A stretch of DNA of 64,000 nt, from positions 124,001 to 188,000 of the forward strand of contig NZ_JNFD01000047.1 of the NCBI RefSeq assembly GCF_000756375.1. The letters run 5' to 3'. A program made the position numbers and the translations under genes. The DNA is from Sphingopyxis sp. LC81. GTDB taxonomy: Bacteria > Pseudomonadota > Alphaproteobacteria > Sphingomonadales > Sphingomonadaceae. The notes under the pieces are model-generated. The model did not search any database and had not been told where the DNA came from. It saw only the letters and a program-made list of their open reading frames with translations. Below are positions 24,714 through 32,229 of the stretch, in pieces. Every line of letters starts with the position of its first letter. Position 1 is the first letter of the stretch.

Positions 24714-26378
24714 TTAGGCCCCATTTCCCGCCGACAAGATCGCCCGCACACTCGCCGTCGCGACGTCGGTATCGAGTCCGCAGCCGAACAGGCTCTTCCC
24801 GTCCGCGGTGCGGCACTCCACATAGGCCGCGGCCTGCACATTGCTGCCCTGGCCGATCGCGTGTTCGCTATAGTCGACGATGTCCATGATCGGGCCGCCT
24901 GACTCCGCAAGCGCGGCGATGACGCTGCTCATCAGGCCGTTGCCGCGGCCGCTGACGCTGCGCGGGGTGCCGTCGATGGTGAGCTTGCCGGCGAAGATGC
25001 GGTCGGTGCCCGCGTGGCTCTCCGACCAGTCGACGAGCTGGAAGCGCTTGCCCTCGGTGACCAGATAGGCGTGGTCGAAGGCGCCCCAGATGTCCTCGGC
25101 GCCGAGTTCGCGGCTTGTCTCGTCGGCCAAGGCCTGCACGACGTGGCTGAAGCTCGCCTGCATTTTCTTGGGCAGTTTCAGGCCCTTGTCCTGTTCGAGC
25201 ACCCACGCGACGCCGCCCTTGCCCGACTGGCTGTTGACGCGGATCACCGCTTCATAGCTGCGGCCGAGGTCGGCGGGGTCGATGGGGAGGTAGGGGACTT
25301 CCCAGCGCTCGTCATTCTGGCGCTCGCGCGCGGCGAAGCCCTTCTTGATCGCGTCCTGATGGCTGCCCGAGAACGCCGTGTAGACGAGCTCGCCGCCATA
25401 GGGGTGGCGCGGGTGCACCGGCAGGCGGTTGCAATATTCGACCGTCTGGATGACCTCGTCGATGTTCGAGAAGTCGAGCTGCGGGTCGACGCCCTGCGTG
25501 TACATGTTGAGCGCGATGGTGACGAGGCAGGTGTTGCCGGTGCGCTCGCCATTGCCGAACAGGCAGCCCTCGACGCGGTCGGCGCCCGCGAGCAGGCCGA
25601 GTTCGGCCGCCGCGACGCCGGTGCCGCGGTCGTTGTGCGTGTGCAGGCTGATGATCGCCTTGTCGCGGCCGGGCAGATTCTTGCCGAAATATTCGATCTG
25701 GTCGGCGTAGATGTTCGGGGTCGCCGCCTCGACCGTCGCGGGGAGGTTGAGGATGATCGGGTTGTCGGTGGTGGGTTGCAGGATGTCCATCACCGCGGCG
25801 CACACCTCGATGCTGAAATCGATCTCGGTCGTCGAGAAGCATTCGGGGCTGTACTGGAAACGCCAGTTGGTCTGCGGCAGGCGCGCGGCATTGTCGCGGA
25901 GCTGCTTCGCGCCGTCGATCGCGATCTGCTTGATGTCGGCCTGATCCATGCCGAACACGATCTTGCGCCAGGCGGGGGCGACGGCGTTGTAGACGTGGAC
26001 GATCGCGGTCTTGGCGCCCGCGAGGCTGTCGAAGCTGGTGCGGATGAGGTCGGCGCGCGACTGGGTCAGCACTTGTGGTGTCACATCGTCGGGGATGCGG
26101 CCCGATTTGACGAGGCCCGAGATGAAGTCGAACTCGGTCGCGCCGGCGCTGGGGAAGCCGACTTCGATCTCTTTCAGGCCGATGCGGACGAGCAGGTCGA
26201 AGAAGCGCGCCTTTTTCTCGGCATCCATCGGGTCGATCAGCGCCTGATTGCCGTCGCGCATGTCGGTGGAGAGCCAGATCGGCGCCTTGGTGGTGACGCG
26301 GCCGGGCCATTCGCGGTTGCTCAAGGGAACCTGCGGAAAGGCGCTGTACTTGACCGAGGGGTCGCGGAGCATGGTCAT
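24714..26378 (-). CDS. leuA: 2-isopropylmalate synthase LeuA
   Basis: The 554-residue protein is the longer LeuA type: catalytic TIM barrel with STDMRDGNQALIDPM (about residues 36-50) and the metal-binding HTHNDRGTG (about 243-251), and a C-terminal regulatory domain (about 420-550) for leucine feedback. It condenses acetyl-CoA with 2-oxoisovalerate, the first committed step of leucine synthesis. ATG 26378 and the in-frame ATG 26372 are both possible starts. Its leader encodes a Leu-rich peptide and can base-pair with the region just before this start. Confidence 0.97.
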   Translation of the reverse strand: MTMLRDPSVKYSAFPQVPLSNREWPGRVTTKAPIWLSTDMRDGNQALIDPMDAEKKARFFDLLVRIGLKEIEVGFPSAGATEFDFISGLVKSGRIPDDVTPQVLTQSRADLIRTSFDSLAGAKTAIVHVYNAVAPAWRKIVFGMDQADIKQIAIDGAKQLRDNAARLPQTNWRFQYSPECFSTTEIDFSIEVCAAVMDILQPTTDNPIILNLPATVEAATPNIYADQIEYFGKNLPGRDKAIISLHTHNDRGTGVAAAELGLLAGADRVEGCLFGNGERTGNTCLVTIALNMYTQGVDPQLDFSNIDEVIQTVEYCNRLPVHPRHPYGGELVYTAFSGSHQDAIKKGFAARERQNDERWEVPYLPIDPADLGRSYEAVIRVNSQSGKGGVAWVLEQDKGLKLPKKMQASFSHVVQALADETSRELGAEDIWGAFDHAYLVTEGKRFQLVDWSESHAGTDRIFAGKLTIDGTPRSVSGRGNGLMSSVIAALAESGGPIMDIVDYSEHAIGQGSNVQAAAYVECRTADGKSLFGCGLDTDVATASVRAILSAGNGA

Positions 26379-26388
26379 GGTGTTAAAA

Positions 26389-26494
26389 CTTCTTCTGGTG
26401 GTTGCGATGCTGTGTCGATCGGACCCTTGAGCGGGTGGCCGCGACTAGCGCGCAGCCAGTGTCACGCCCAAGGGCGTGTAAGTCGCAGAAGAAG
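26389..26494 (-). promoter_or_regulatory. leuA leader structure: Leu codons complementary to the leuA ribosome-binding region
   Basis: In the transcript the leader-peptide leucine codons CTTCTTCTG (26494-26486) are perfectly complementary to CAGAAGAAG (26397-26389), which lies just before TTTTAACACC and the leuA ATG and contains the only purine-rich Shine-Dalgarno-like stretch. Two further stems nest inside: CCCTTGGGCG with CGCTCAAGGG (ten pairs, one G-U), and GGCTGCG with CGCGGCC. A ribosome stalled at the Leu codons would free the leuA region. The pairing is read directly; the mechanism is inference. Confidence 0.6.
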
Positions 26495-26512
26495 AAGGGC
26501 GTTGCCGCGCAT
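26462..26512 (-). CDS. leuA leader peptide (16 aa, four consecutive Leu codons)
   Basis: The frame encodes MRGNALLLLRLTRPWA, with codons CTT CTT CTT CTG in a row and a fifth Leu two codons later. It ends 83 bases before leuA. This is the form of an amino-acid attenuation leader, in which ribosome stalling at Leu codons under leucine shortage raises leuA expression. No clear Shine-Dalgarno precedes the ATG; the peptide may be translated from a very short 5' end. Confidence 0.8.
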   Translation of the reverse strand: MRGNALLLLRLTRPWA

Positions 26513-26581
26513 GGGGAGGCTATTGGTTCAAAATGTCGCGTTTGGCAAGGGGGGAGTGTGAAAATTGCGTCGCGGGCGGGC

Positions 26582-27070
26582 TCAGCCTGTCACCCATTCG
26601 ACCTTGGGATCGTTGAAATCGACGACGTCGGCGAGCTCGCGGACGTTGGGATAGCCGTAGCCGACGAGGTTGATGAAGGTCTGGATATTGAGCGCGAGCG
26701 CCGCCGATTTGAGCGGCACGGGGCTGCGGTGGTTCGAGAAATTATTGTTGCAATAGATGAGGATGGGACGGTCGGCGTTCGCGCCAACGACCGCGGCGAG
26801 GCTCTCGGCGGTGAAGTCGGTGAGCGGCAGGTTGACCGCGCCCTTGATGTGGCCGCGCGCGAAGGCGTCCTTCGAGCGCGCGTCGAGGAGCAGGGTGCCG
26901 GGCTTCGCGGCCTCGGCCTTGAACGCGTCGAAGGCGATGAGGCGCGTCGCACGCGCGGGGGCGACGCTGGCGGTCAGCGTCTGGAAGGCGGGATAGTCGA
27001 TTTGCGGATTGGCCTGCGCCAGCGCGGGGGTGGCGGCGGTGAGGGCGAGAGCGAGAAGCAGCGTGCGCAT
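26582..27070 (-). CDS. Periplasmic rhodanese-like protein
   Basis: The 162-residue protein has a signal peptide (residues 1-19, ending ALA) and one rhodanese domain: LLLDARSKDAFARGHIKGAVNLP (about residues 60-82) and the active-site cysteine in ILIYCNNNFSNHR (about 104-116). The loop after the cysteine is longer than in classical sulfurtransferases, so the natural substrate is unclear. GGGAGGATCACC provides a good ribosome-binding site. Confidence 0.88.
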   Translation of the reverse strand: MRTLLLALALTAATPALAQANPQIDYPAFQTLTASVAPARATRLIAFDAFKAEAAKPGTLLLDARSKDAFARGHIKGAVNLPLTDFTAESLAAVVGANADRPILIYCNNNFSNHRSPVPLKSAALALNIQTFINLVGYGYPNVRELADVVDFNDPKVEWVTG

Positions 27071-27138
27071 GGTGATCCTCCCTTGAATAGGAGGAGGCTA
27101 CGCCGTGCTTGCTGGCTCTGCGATGAACCGAAAATGTC

Positions 27139-27169
27139 GCCGGACCGCAAAGCGGCTTCGCGGTCCGGC
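27139..27169 (-). terminator. Rho-independent terminator
   Basis: GCCGGACCGC pairs perfectly with GCGGTCCGGC around an 11-base loop, followed on the minus strand by GACATTTTCGG. It terminates the acidic-protein gene that ends at 27199. Confidence 0.8.
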
Positions 27170-27198
27170 GCAGTGCAGGGGGTGGTGGCGGGGCGGGA

Positions 27199-27552
27199 TC
27201 AGGCGGCTTCGCTCGCGTCGTCGTCTTCGTCCCACGGTTCGAAAACCTCGTCCTCGATCAAATTGTCGACCGCGTGGATGCGTACGCCGATGCACCAGTC
27301 CAGCAGCGGGCCTTCCCATGCGGCCTCGACTTCGCTGAGGACTTCGGCGGCGTCCTTAGGGCGATCGCCGACGAGGTCGAAATCCTGCACGCCGTCGTCG
27401 GGCGGGGTGATGTAGACATGCGGGTCGAGCCGGATATTCGCCCAGCCCGCGGTGGGGGCGAGACCCTCGACCTCGACGACCAGCAGCGGATTTTCCTCGT
27501 CACCGTCGATCGAGGCGTTCACTTCGACAATTTCGCGTACCAGTTCGCTCAT
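27199..27552 (-). CDS. Acidic conserved hypothetical protein (117 aa)
   Basis: The soluble protein is strongly acidic, with a C-terminal EDEVFEPWDEDDDASEAA tail and a core LLVVEVEGLAPTAGWANIRLDPHVYITPPDDGVQDFDLVGDRP. I know no function. AGGAG seven bases before the ATG at 27552 decides the start. Hairpins bound it on both sides, so it is probably a single-gene unit. Confidence 0.78.
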   Translation of the reverse strand: MSELVREIVEVNASIDGDEENPLLVVEVEGLAPTAGWANIRLDPHVYITPPDDGVQDFDLVGDRPKDAAEVLSEVEAAWEGPLLDWCIGVRIHAVDNLIEDEVFEPWDEDDDASEAA

Positions 27553-27573
27553 CACATGGCTCCTGTACGAAAA

Positions 27574-27601
27574 GGGGCGGGACCCGCGAAGGTCCCGCCC
27601 C
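27574..27601. terminator. Hairpin downstream of the YceI gene
   Basis: GGGGCGGGACC and GGTCCCGCCCC pair perfectly around a six-base loop; on the minus strand TTTTCG follows. It terminates the YceI transcript 40 bases after its stop. Confidence 0.85.
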
Positions 27602-27640
27602 GTTCATACGCAGCGCGTGTGACAGATTGGCGTGAGCGGC

Positions 27641-28279
27641 TTACTGCTTTTCGAACGCGGCGTGGATTTCGAGTTCGACCGCGTCGCTGACGTAGGGAAT
27701 GCCCATCGACACGCCGAAATCGCTGCGCTTGATCGTCGTTTCGGCCTGGAAACCGATGGTTTCCTTCTTGTTCATGCCGACGCCCGCGCCGTGGAAATCG
27801 ACGTCGAGCGTGACGGGCTTGGTCACGCCGTTGAGCGTCAAATTGCCGGTGACCTTCGCTTCGTCACCGTCGCTGCCCGGCACGACGCTGGTCGAGACGA
27901 ATTTGGCGTCGGCGGGGGCAGCGCCGAAGAAGTCGGGCTTGCCGCCGTCCTTGCCGGCGCGCAGCAGGTGGCTGGTCAGCCCGGCGCTGGCGGTAGTGAC
28001 CTTTGCCACGGGGATCGTGACGTCGACCTTGGCGGCGGCGAGATTCTTGGGATCGATGACGAGCGTGCCGGTCACGTCGCCGAAGATGCCGGTATATTTG
28101 CTGAAGCCGAGGTGATCGACTTCCCACACGACCATCGTGTGGCCGGCGTCGGCGGCGTAGGTGCCCGCGGTGACGCGCGTCTTGTCGGGCGCGCCGGGGG
28201 CGGAACCGCCCTGCGCGAGGACGATCGGGGTCGCCACGACGGCGAGTGCGAGGGCGGCGAGGGGGACGATGCGACGCAT
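27641..28279 (-). CDS. YceI-family periplasmic lipid-binding protein
   Basis: The 212-residue protein has a signal peptide (residues 1-22) and a YceI lipocalin-like barrel: DAGHTMVVWEVDHLGFSKYTGIFGDVTGTLVID (about 44-76) and the closing KRSDFGVSMGIPYVSDAVELEIHA. YceI proteins bind polyisoprenoid-type lipids and are often induced under base or osmotic stress. An AGGAG site is present. No partner gene is adjacent. Confidence 0.93.
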   Translation of the reverse strand: MRRIVPLAALALAVVATPIVLAQGGSAPGAPDKTRVTAGTYAADAGHTMVVWEVDHLGFSKYTGIFGDVTGTLVIDPKNLAAAKVDVTIPVAKVTTASAGLTSHLLRAGKDGGKPDFFGAAPADAKFVSTSVVPGSDGDEAKVTGNLTLNGVTKPVTLDVDFHGAGVGMNKKETIGFQAETTIKRSDFGVSMGIPYVSDAVELEIHAAFEKQ

Positions 28280-28475
28280 GAGGAAGTCTCCTGTTGAGGG
28301 CGGCGCGAAGCTAGGCGAAGGCGAGGGACGGCGTCAATAAGCCCGACGGAAACGCAGCGTTGCGATTTCGTCCCACGGCGGTGCGCCGTCGCAAGGCGCT
28401 TGTGCCGCGCCCGCTTTCATGCTGCAATGCGGTAAGTTACGGAAGCTGGGCACGAAGGCTGGGGGGCCGACGTCG

Positions 28476-29582
28476 ATGGATAGCTTGTTCGTCCGCGAAG
28501 CGGGCGAGGTCGAAAATGCCTTTCTGGCGGCGCCGTTCGAGGAGGACGGCTGGAACGCGGCGCTGCGCCTGTTCGCGCGGCGGACGGGGTCGTCGCGCGC
28601 GCAATTGCTGGGGCTGGGCGACGACGCGACGTTGTTCAACTTCATGCCCGATATCGACCCCGCCTATCAGCGCGAGTTCGTGGAAATCGAGGGGTGGCGG
28701 CCCGAGGTCAACTGGCGCGTCGCCGCGGGCGGCCGGCCGCTCGAAATATTGAGCGAGGCGCATTACGACATCGCGCGCCAGCACAGCGGCACCGACGATT
28801 ATGAAGAGCATATCCGCAAGTGGGACGGCGTCCAAGGCTGCCAGACCGTGCTGGTCGAGGGCGAGGGGCTGCTCGTCGGGCTGGCGGCGCTGCGATCCGA
28901 GCGCGACGGCCGCACCGGGCGGCGCGACCGCAAGCTGTTCGCCGCGGGCGCGACCTATGCGCTGGCGGCGGTGCGCATGCAGCAGGCGATGGCGCAGCGC
29001 GGCGCCGCGATGACCGTCGGCGCGTTCGACGCGATCGGCGTCGCTGCGTTCCTGATCGATCGGCAGGGCGCGGTCGCCGCATTGTCGGGGGCGGCCGAGG
29101 CGATCGTCGGCGACGGTGCCGGTGGGGCGCTGCGCCTGCGCCGCGGCCGGCTGGGCGCCGCGCGCCGCGATGCCGATGCGGCGTTGCAGGCGGCGCTGGC
29201 GCGCGCGCTGGACGGGGAGGCGATGCAGCAGCATTGGATCGCCTCGCCGGAGGAGGGCGGAGACGGGTTATTGTGCGAACTTTTTCGCCTGCCGCGACGC
29301 GAATGGGATTTCGGGTTCGACCCGCGCGTGCTGGTCGTTGTGCGGCGCGCCGTGGATATTCCGGCGATGCGGATCGTGCCGCTGCGCGCGGCGCTGGGCC
29401 TGACCGCGGCCGAGGCCGAGATCGCGCTGCGCCTCGCGAACGGCGAGGCGCGCGAGGATATCGCGGCCGGGCGCGGCACGAGCGCGCAAACGCTGGGCAC
29501 GCAGATCAAGTCGATCCTGCGCAAGAGCGATGTCGCCCGCGAGGCCGAACTGACGGCGCTGGTGAACCGTTTGCTGCGCTGA
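28476..29582 (+). CDS. LuxR-type HTH transcriptional regulator
   Basis: The 368-residue protein has an N-terminal sensor region (about 1-290, predicted PAS/GAF-like, with GAFDAIGVAAFLIDRQGAVAALSG at about 185) and a C-terminal LuxR-like HTH: ALGLTAAEAEIALRLANGEAREDIAAGRGTSAQTLGTQIKSILRK (about 308-352). The HTH pattern 'LTxxExxxAxxLAxGxs..eIA' is clear. The ligand is unknown. ATG 28476 was chosen for its purine-rich upstream GGGGGG; ATG 28419 in the same frame is the alternative. Confidence 0.85.
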   Translation: MDSLFVREAGEVENAFLAAPFEEDGWNAALRLFARRTGSSRAQLLGLGDDATLFNFMPDIDPAYQREFVEIEGWRPEVNWRVAAGGRPLEILSEAHYDIARQHSGTDDYEEHIRKWDGVQGCQTVLVEGEGLLVGLAALRSERDGRTGRRDRKLFAAGATYALAAVRMQQAMAQRGAAMTVGAFDAIGVAAFLIDRQGAVAALSGAAEAIVGDGAGGALRLRRGRLGAARRDADAALQAALARALDGEAMQQHWIASPEEGGDGLLCELFRLPRREWDFGFDPRVLVVVRRAVDIPAMRIVPLRAALGLTAAEAEIALRLANGEAREDIAAGRGTSAQTLGTQIKSILRKSDVAREAELTALVNRLLR

Positions 29583-29602
29583 AGGAACGGAACGGAAGAT
29601 AC

Positions 29603-29625
29603 CGGCGGCGGGTCGCGTGCCGCCG
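29603..29625 (+). terminator. Weak hairpin after the LuxR-type regulator
   Basis: CGGCGGC and GCCGCCG pair around a nine-base loop 20 bases after the stop. There is no U-tract. Confidence 0.4.
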
Positions 29626-29793
29626 ATATCCCCCCTCAGGCCGGGCGCCGTCGTTGCCGTGCAACGCCGTGCCCACCATCATCCACCGGCAGGCCGAGGC
29701 AAGCCGTTGATCGGCGGCGGGTATCATCGATCTGTTGCGGGTGTCATACCCTGTCCGGGGTATATGCGACGAGCGGAGGGCTAGGCCCTGACC

Positions 29794-30207
29794 CTAGGGC
29801 GCGCGGCGTGCCTCGAACCATTCGCGCATCGCCGCGGCGGCGCAGCCGGTGAAGCCGTAGCTGCCGACGGGCGAGCAGCTGTTCGGGCGGCTCGCTGCCG
29901 CGGCGCCATTGTTATAGCCGTCGACGGCCGAGGCCCAGCTGCCGCCGCCGGCGGGGACGTCTTCCTTCAGCTCCTCGCGCAATTCCTTGGGCACGCGGTA
30001 GCGTTCGGTCTCGGGCTGCTGCGCGCAGACGACGATCTCGTCGCCTTTGGGTTCGGGGCACGGTTCGTCGCCATAGGTATAGAGGACCGAGGTGCGCTGC
30101 GGCGGCTCGCCCGATTGCGCGAGCGAGCTGTCATTCTGCGCCAGTGCGGGCGCGGCGAAGGCGAGCGCCGCGAAGAGGGGGAGGAGGAGGCCGGCTGTTT
30201 TCTTCAT
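29794..30207 (-). CDS. Periplasmic hypothetical protein (137 aa)
   Basis: The protein has a clear signal peptide (MKKTAGLLLPLFAALAFAAP, cleavage after ALA) and a soluble region with four or more cysteines (EPCPEPKGDEIVVCAQ, NSCSPVGSYGFTGCAAA), which suggests disulfides in the periplasm. A PKELREEL segment is charged. The family is not named but looks sphingomonad-specific. The start MKKT at 30207 gives the best signal peptide; a longer frame to 30225 exists. Confidence 0.75.
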   Translation of the reverse strand: MKKTAGLLLPLFAALAFAAPALAQNDSSLAQSGEPPQRTSVLYTYGDEPCPEPKGDEIVVCAQQPETERYRVPKELREELKEDVPAGGGSWASAVDGYNNGAAAASRPNSCSPVGSYGFTGCAAAAMREWFEARRAP

Positions 30208-30475
30208 TATCGATCGCGTTCCCATACCCCGTATCCCCGCGGCGCAGATTGCCGTGCGGAGATGAACCTAAGCCGAACTCGTCCGGCGTAACCCATTGCG
30301 CTTTCGGCGGGAACGGGAATGCGGCGGCCCGGCGCGGGGCCGATGTTACTCAGATGGTGTTTCGGAAATGAAAAACCAGCCCCGTTCCGGTCGTTCGTCG
30401 CAGCGCGGGTGCGTCATCCCGGCAGGTGCGAAATTTCAACGAGGATCGGGATAGGCTGCTATGGGGTGGGGAGCG
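30208..30475. other. Intergenic DNA without recognised features
   Basis: This stretch lies between the periplasmic protein gene and a MITE-like repeat; with the repeat it forms a gap of nearly 600 bases. I see no coding region or RNA gene. The minus-strand promoter of the gene at 29794-30207 probably lies near 30230-30300. Confidence 0.4.
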
Positions 30476-30688
30476 GCCATAAAGATCCTCCCTGCGGCGA
30501 AGCCGTGGGGAGGGGGAGTGTTGGGTCGTCCAGTCCCCCGGAGTGTAGGGTTGGATTGCCGGGGGCAATCCAACCCTACACTCCGCGAAGCGGTGGTGGA
30601 GGGGTCGCAACGGCGCGTCATAACCCCTCCGTCAGCGCTTCGCGCTGCCACCTCCCCATCGCTGCGCGACAGGGAGGATCTTTATGGC
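30476..30688. repeat. MITE-like element with 18-base terminal inverted repeats (copy A)
   Basis: The ends GCCATAAAGATCCTCCCT (30476-30493) and its exact reverse complement (30671-30688) bracket 213 bases of palindrome-rich DNA without coding capacity. The right half (TCAGCGCTTCGCGCTGCCAC, CCCATCGCTGCGCGACAGGG) is repeated in inverted orientation at 36109-36242. No target duplication is obvious. It looks like a non-autonomous mobile or REP-like element. Confidence 0.75.
30540..30584. repeat. Perfect 21-bp hairpin inside element A
   Basis: GGAGTGTAGGGTTGGATTGCC and its exact reverse complement are separated by only three bases (GGG). So long and perfect a stem with a triloop is a cruciform or strong RNA hairpin candidate. 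Confidence 0.85.
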
Positions 30689-30804
30689 AGCAATCGGTCG
30701 ATATCGTCGCCGCGGAGCGGCTGTCTTGACCGGCAAATGTTCCGGCAGCCGATCTTTGATGTGAACCGACTGGAGCGCCGCGCCTAACATGCTAAGGGCA
30801 TCCC

Positions 30805-31125
30805 ATGCTTCACATGCACGGCCGCGGCGGCACCGTCCAAATCGATGGTGTCAAATATGACTGGGAACTCCTGAGCGAGCCCCAACTATCCTCTTCCGAT
30901 GGCTGGAAGGGCATGACGGTCGCCTTGCGCCAGAGAGATATGCCACGCGAAGCCGTGCTGGAATTTCCGACGCCAAAGCGCCTGTTGAAAGGATTGCCGA
31001 AAGGGCGTTCGCAGATCAACGACGCGATAGCCTCGCGAGGGGTGCGAGCGGCATTGTCGGCAGGATGGGACCCGGCTTCTCGCGGCAAGCCGACGGTCTT
31101 CATGGTTGATGCCAACGGCGACTAA
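30805..31125 (+). CDS. Conserved small hypothetical protein (106 aa)
   Basis: The soluble protein has an N-terminal part GTVQIDGVKYDWELLSEPQ, a middle GMTVALRQRDMPREAVLEFP and a C-terminal GWDPASRGKPTVFMVDANGD. It is convergent with rlmJ. No family is recognised. The ATG at 30805 and the second ATG at 30811 are both possible; neither has a good Shine-Dalgarno. Confidence 0.7.
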   Translation: MLHMHGRGGTVQIDGVKYDWELLSEPQLSSSDGWKGMTVALRQRDMPREAVLEFPTPKRLLKGLPKGRSQINDAIASRGVRAALSAGWDPASRGKPTVFMVDANGD

Positions 31126-31145
31126 ACGGAAGATGAAGGTTTATC

Positions 31146-31976
31146 TTAATCGCCCAACCAATCGGTTGTGATCTGGCCCCTATGCCCCTCCGGCGCCAGC
31201 GCGGCGCGCAGGGCTTCCAGCAGAGGCGGCAGCGCCTGCGTGAAGGCATAGGGCGGGTTGACGATAAAAAGGCCCGCGCCGTTATAGATGTCGGGCTGAT
31301 CGCTATCGTACAACCAATGCTCCACCACCAGAAACTTCGGGATGCCGAGCTTACGTAGCTGCGCCTTCCACCGCACATGCGTGGCGCGGTCTTTCAGCGG
31401 ATACCAGACGACCGTCACGCCATGCGCCCATTTGCGGTGGGCCGCGGCGAGGGTGGCGGTGATACGCGCGCGTTCATCGGTCTGCTCGTACGGCGGGTCG
31501 ACCACCACCACGCCGCGCGCGGTGCGGGGCGGCAGCATCGCCAGCCAAAACTCGTAGGCGTCGCGCTCATGCACGGCGGCGGATGTGTCGCGCATCGCGC
31601 CTCGCAGGGCATAGACGTCTTCGGGATGTTTCTCGTTCAGGATCAGAAAATCCTGCGGACGCAGAAGCTGCGCCAAGAAGCGCGGCGATCCGGGATAGAG
31701 GCGCGGCTCTTCCCCGGCATTTACCGCCTGTACGGCGGCGCGATAGTCGTCCAGCAACGGGTTCGTGTCGGCAAAGGCGCGCACTACGCCCTGTGTAGCC
31801 TCGCCGGTGCGTTGCGCGTCATCGCCGCCAAGGTCGTACAGGCCGCAGCCGGCGTGGGTGTCGATCAGGGTGAGCGGGCTCTCTTTGAGCTGCAACGCCC
31901 GCACGAGGGCGATGAGCAGGCAGTGCTTTACGACATCGGCGCTGTTTCCAGCATGAAAGCTATGGCGATAATTCAT
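31146..31976 (-). CDS. rlmJ: 23S rRNA (adenine-2030 N6)-methyltransferase RlmJ
   Basis: The 276-residue protein starts MNYRHSFHAGNSADVVKHCLL, the RlmJ signature, and contains the SAM-binding region LIDTHAGCGLYDL (about 37-49) and the N6-adenine methyltransferase motif VVVDPPYEQ (about 157-165). It methylates A2030 of 23S rRNA. It stands alone. Confidence 0.94.
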   Translation of the reverse strand: MNYRHSFHAGNSADVVKHCLLIALVRALQLKESPLTLIDTHAGCGLYDLGGDDAQRTGEATQGVVRAFADTNPLLDDYRAAVQAVNAGEEPRLYPGSPRFLAQLLRPQDFLILNEKHPEDVYALRGAMRDTSAAVHERDAYEFWLAMLPPRTARGVVVVDPPYEQTDERARITATLAAAHRKWAHGVTVVWYPLKDRATHVRWKAQLRKLGIPKFLVVEHWLYDSDQPDIYNGAGLFIVNPPYAFTQALPPLLEALRAALAPEGHRGQITTDWLGD

Positions 31977-32229
31977 TGTAATTCAGTATCCTGGCGATCT
32001 GCCTCTATACCAACGGCTGGGCACGGAAGCCGGGCGCGAGGCGATGGAAGCAACCAATCCGGTGCCCGTATAGAGTCGGGCGGAAACCTTCAAAGCATTC
32101 TGCACAAGGCCTCAAGGAGCCGGATGCGATTGGCTTTGACTGCGGCGCTTCGACGTCCGCGTCTGTCAGTAGCGGACCTGCACCCGCCCAATGTCGAATG
32201 ACTTGGATCGGTCGTTTCCCGCCACTGTC

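Noticed and set aside
31977-32229. Possible small gene or RNA between rlmJ and bioA
   Set aside because: No start with ribosome-binding site, no conserved frame, and no stable RNA fold was evident; I see nothing to support a feature.
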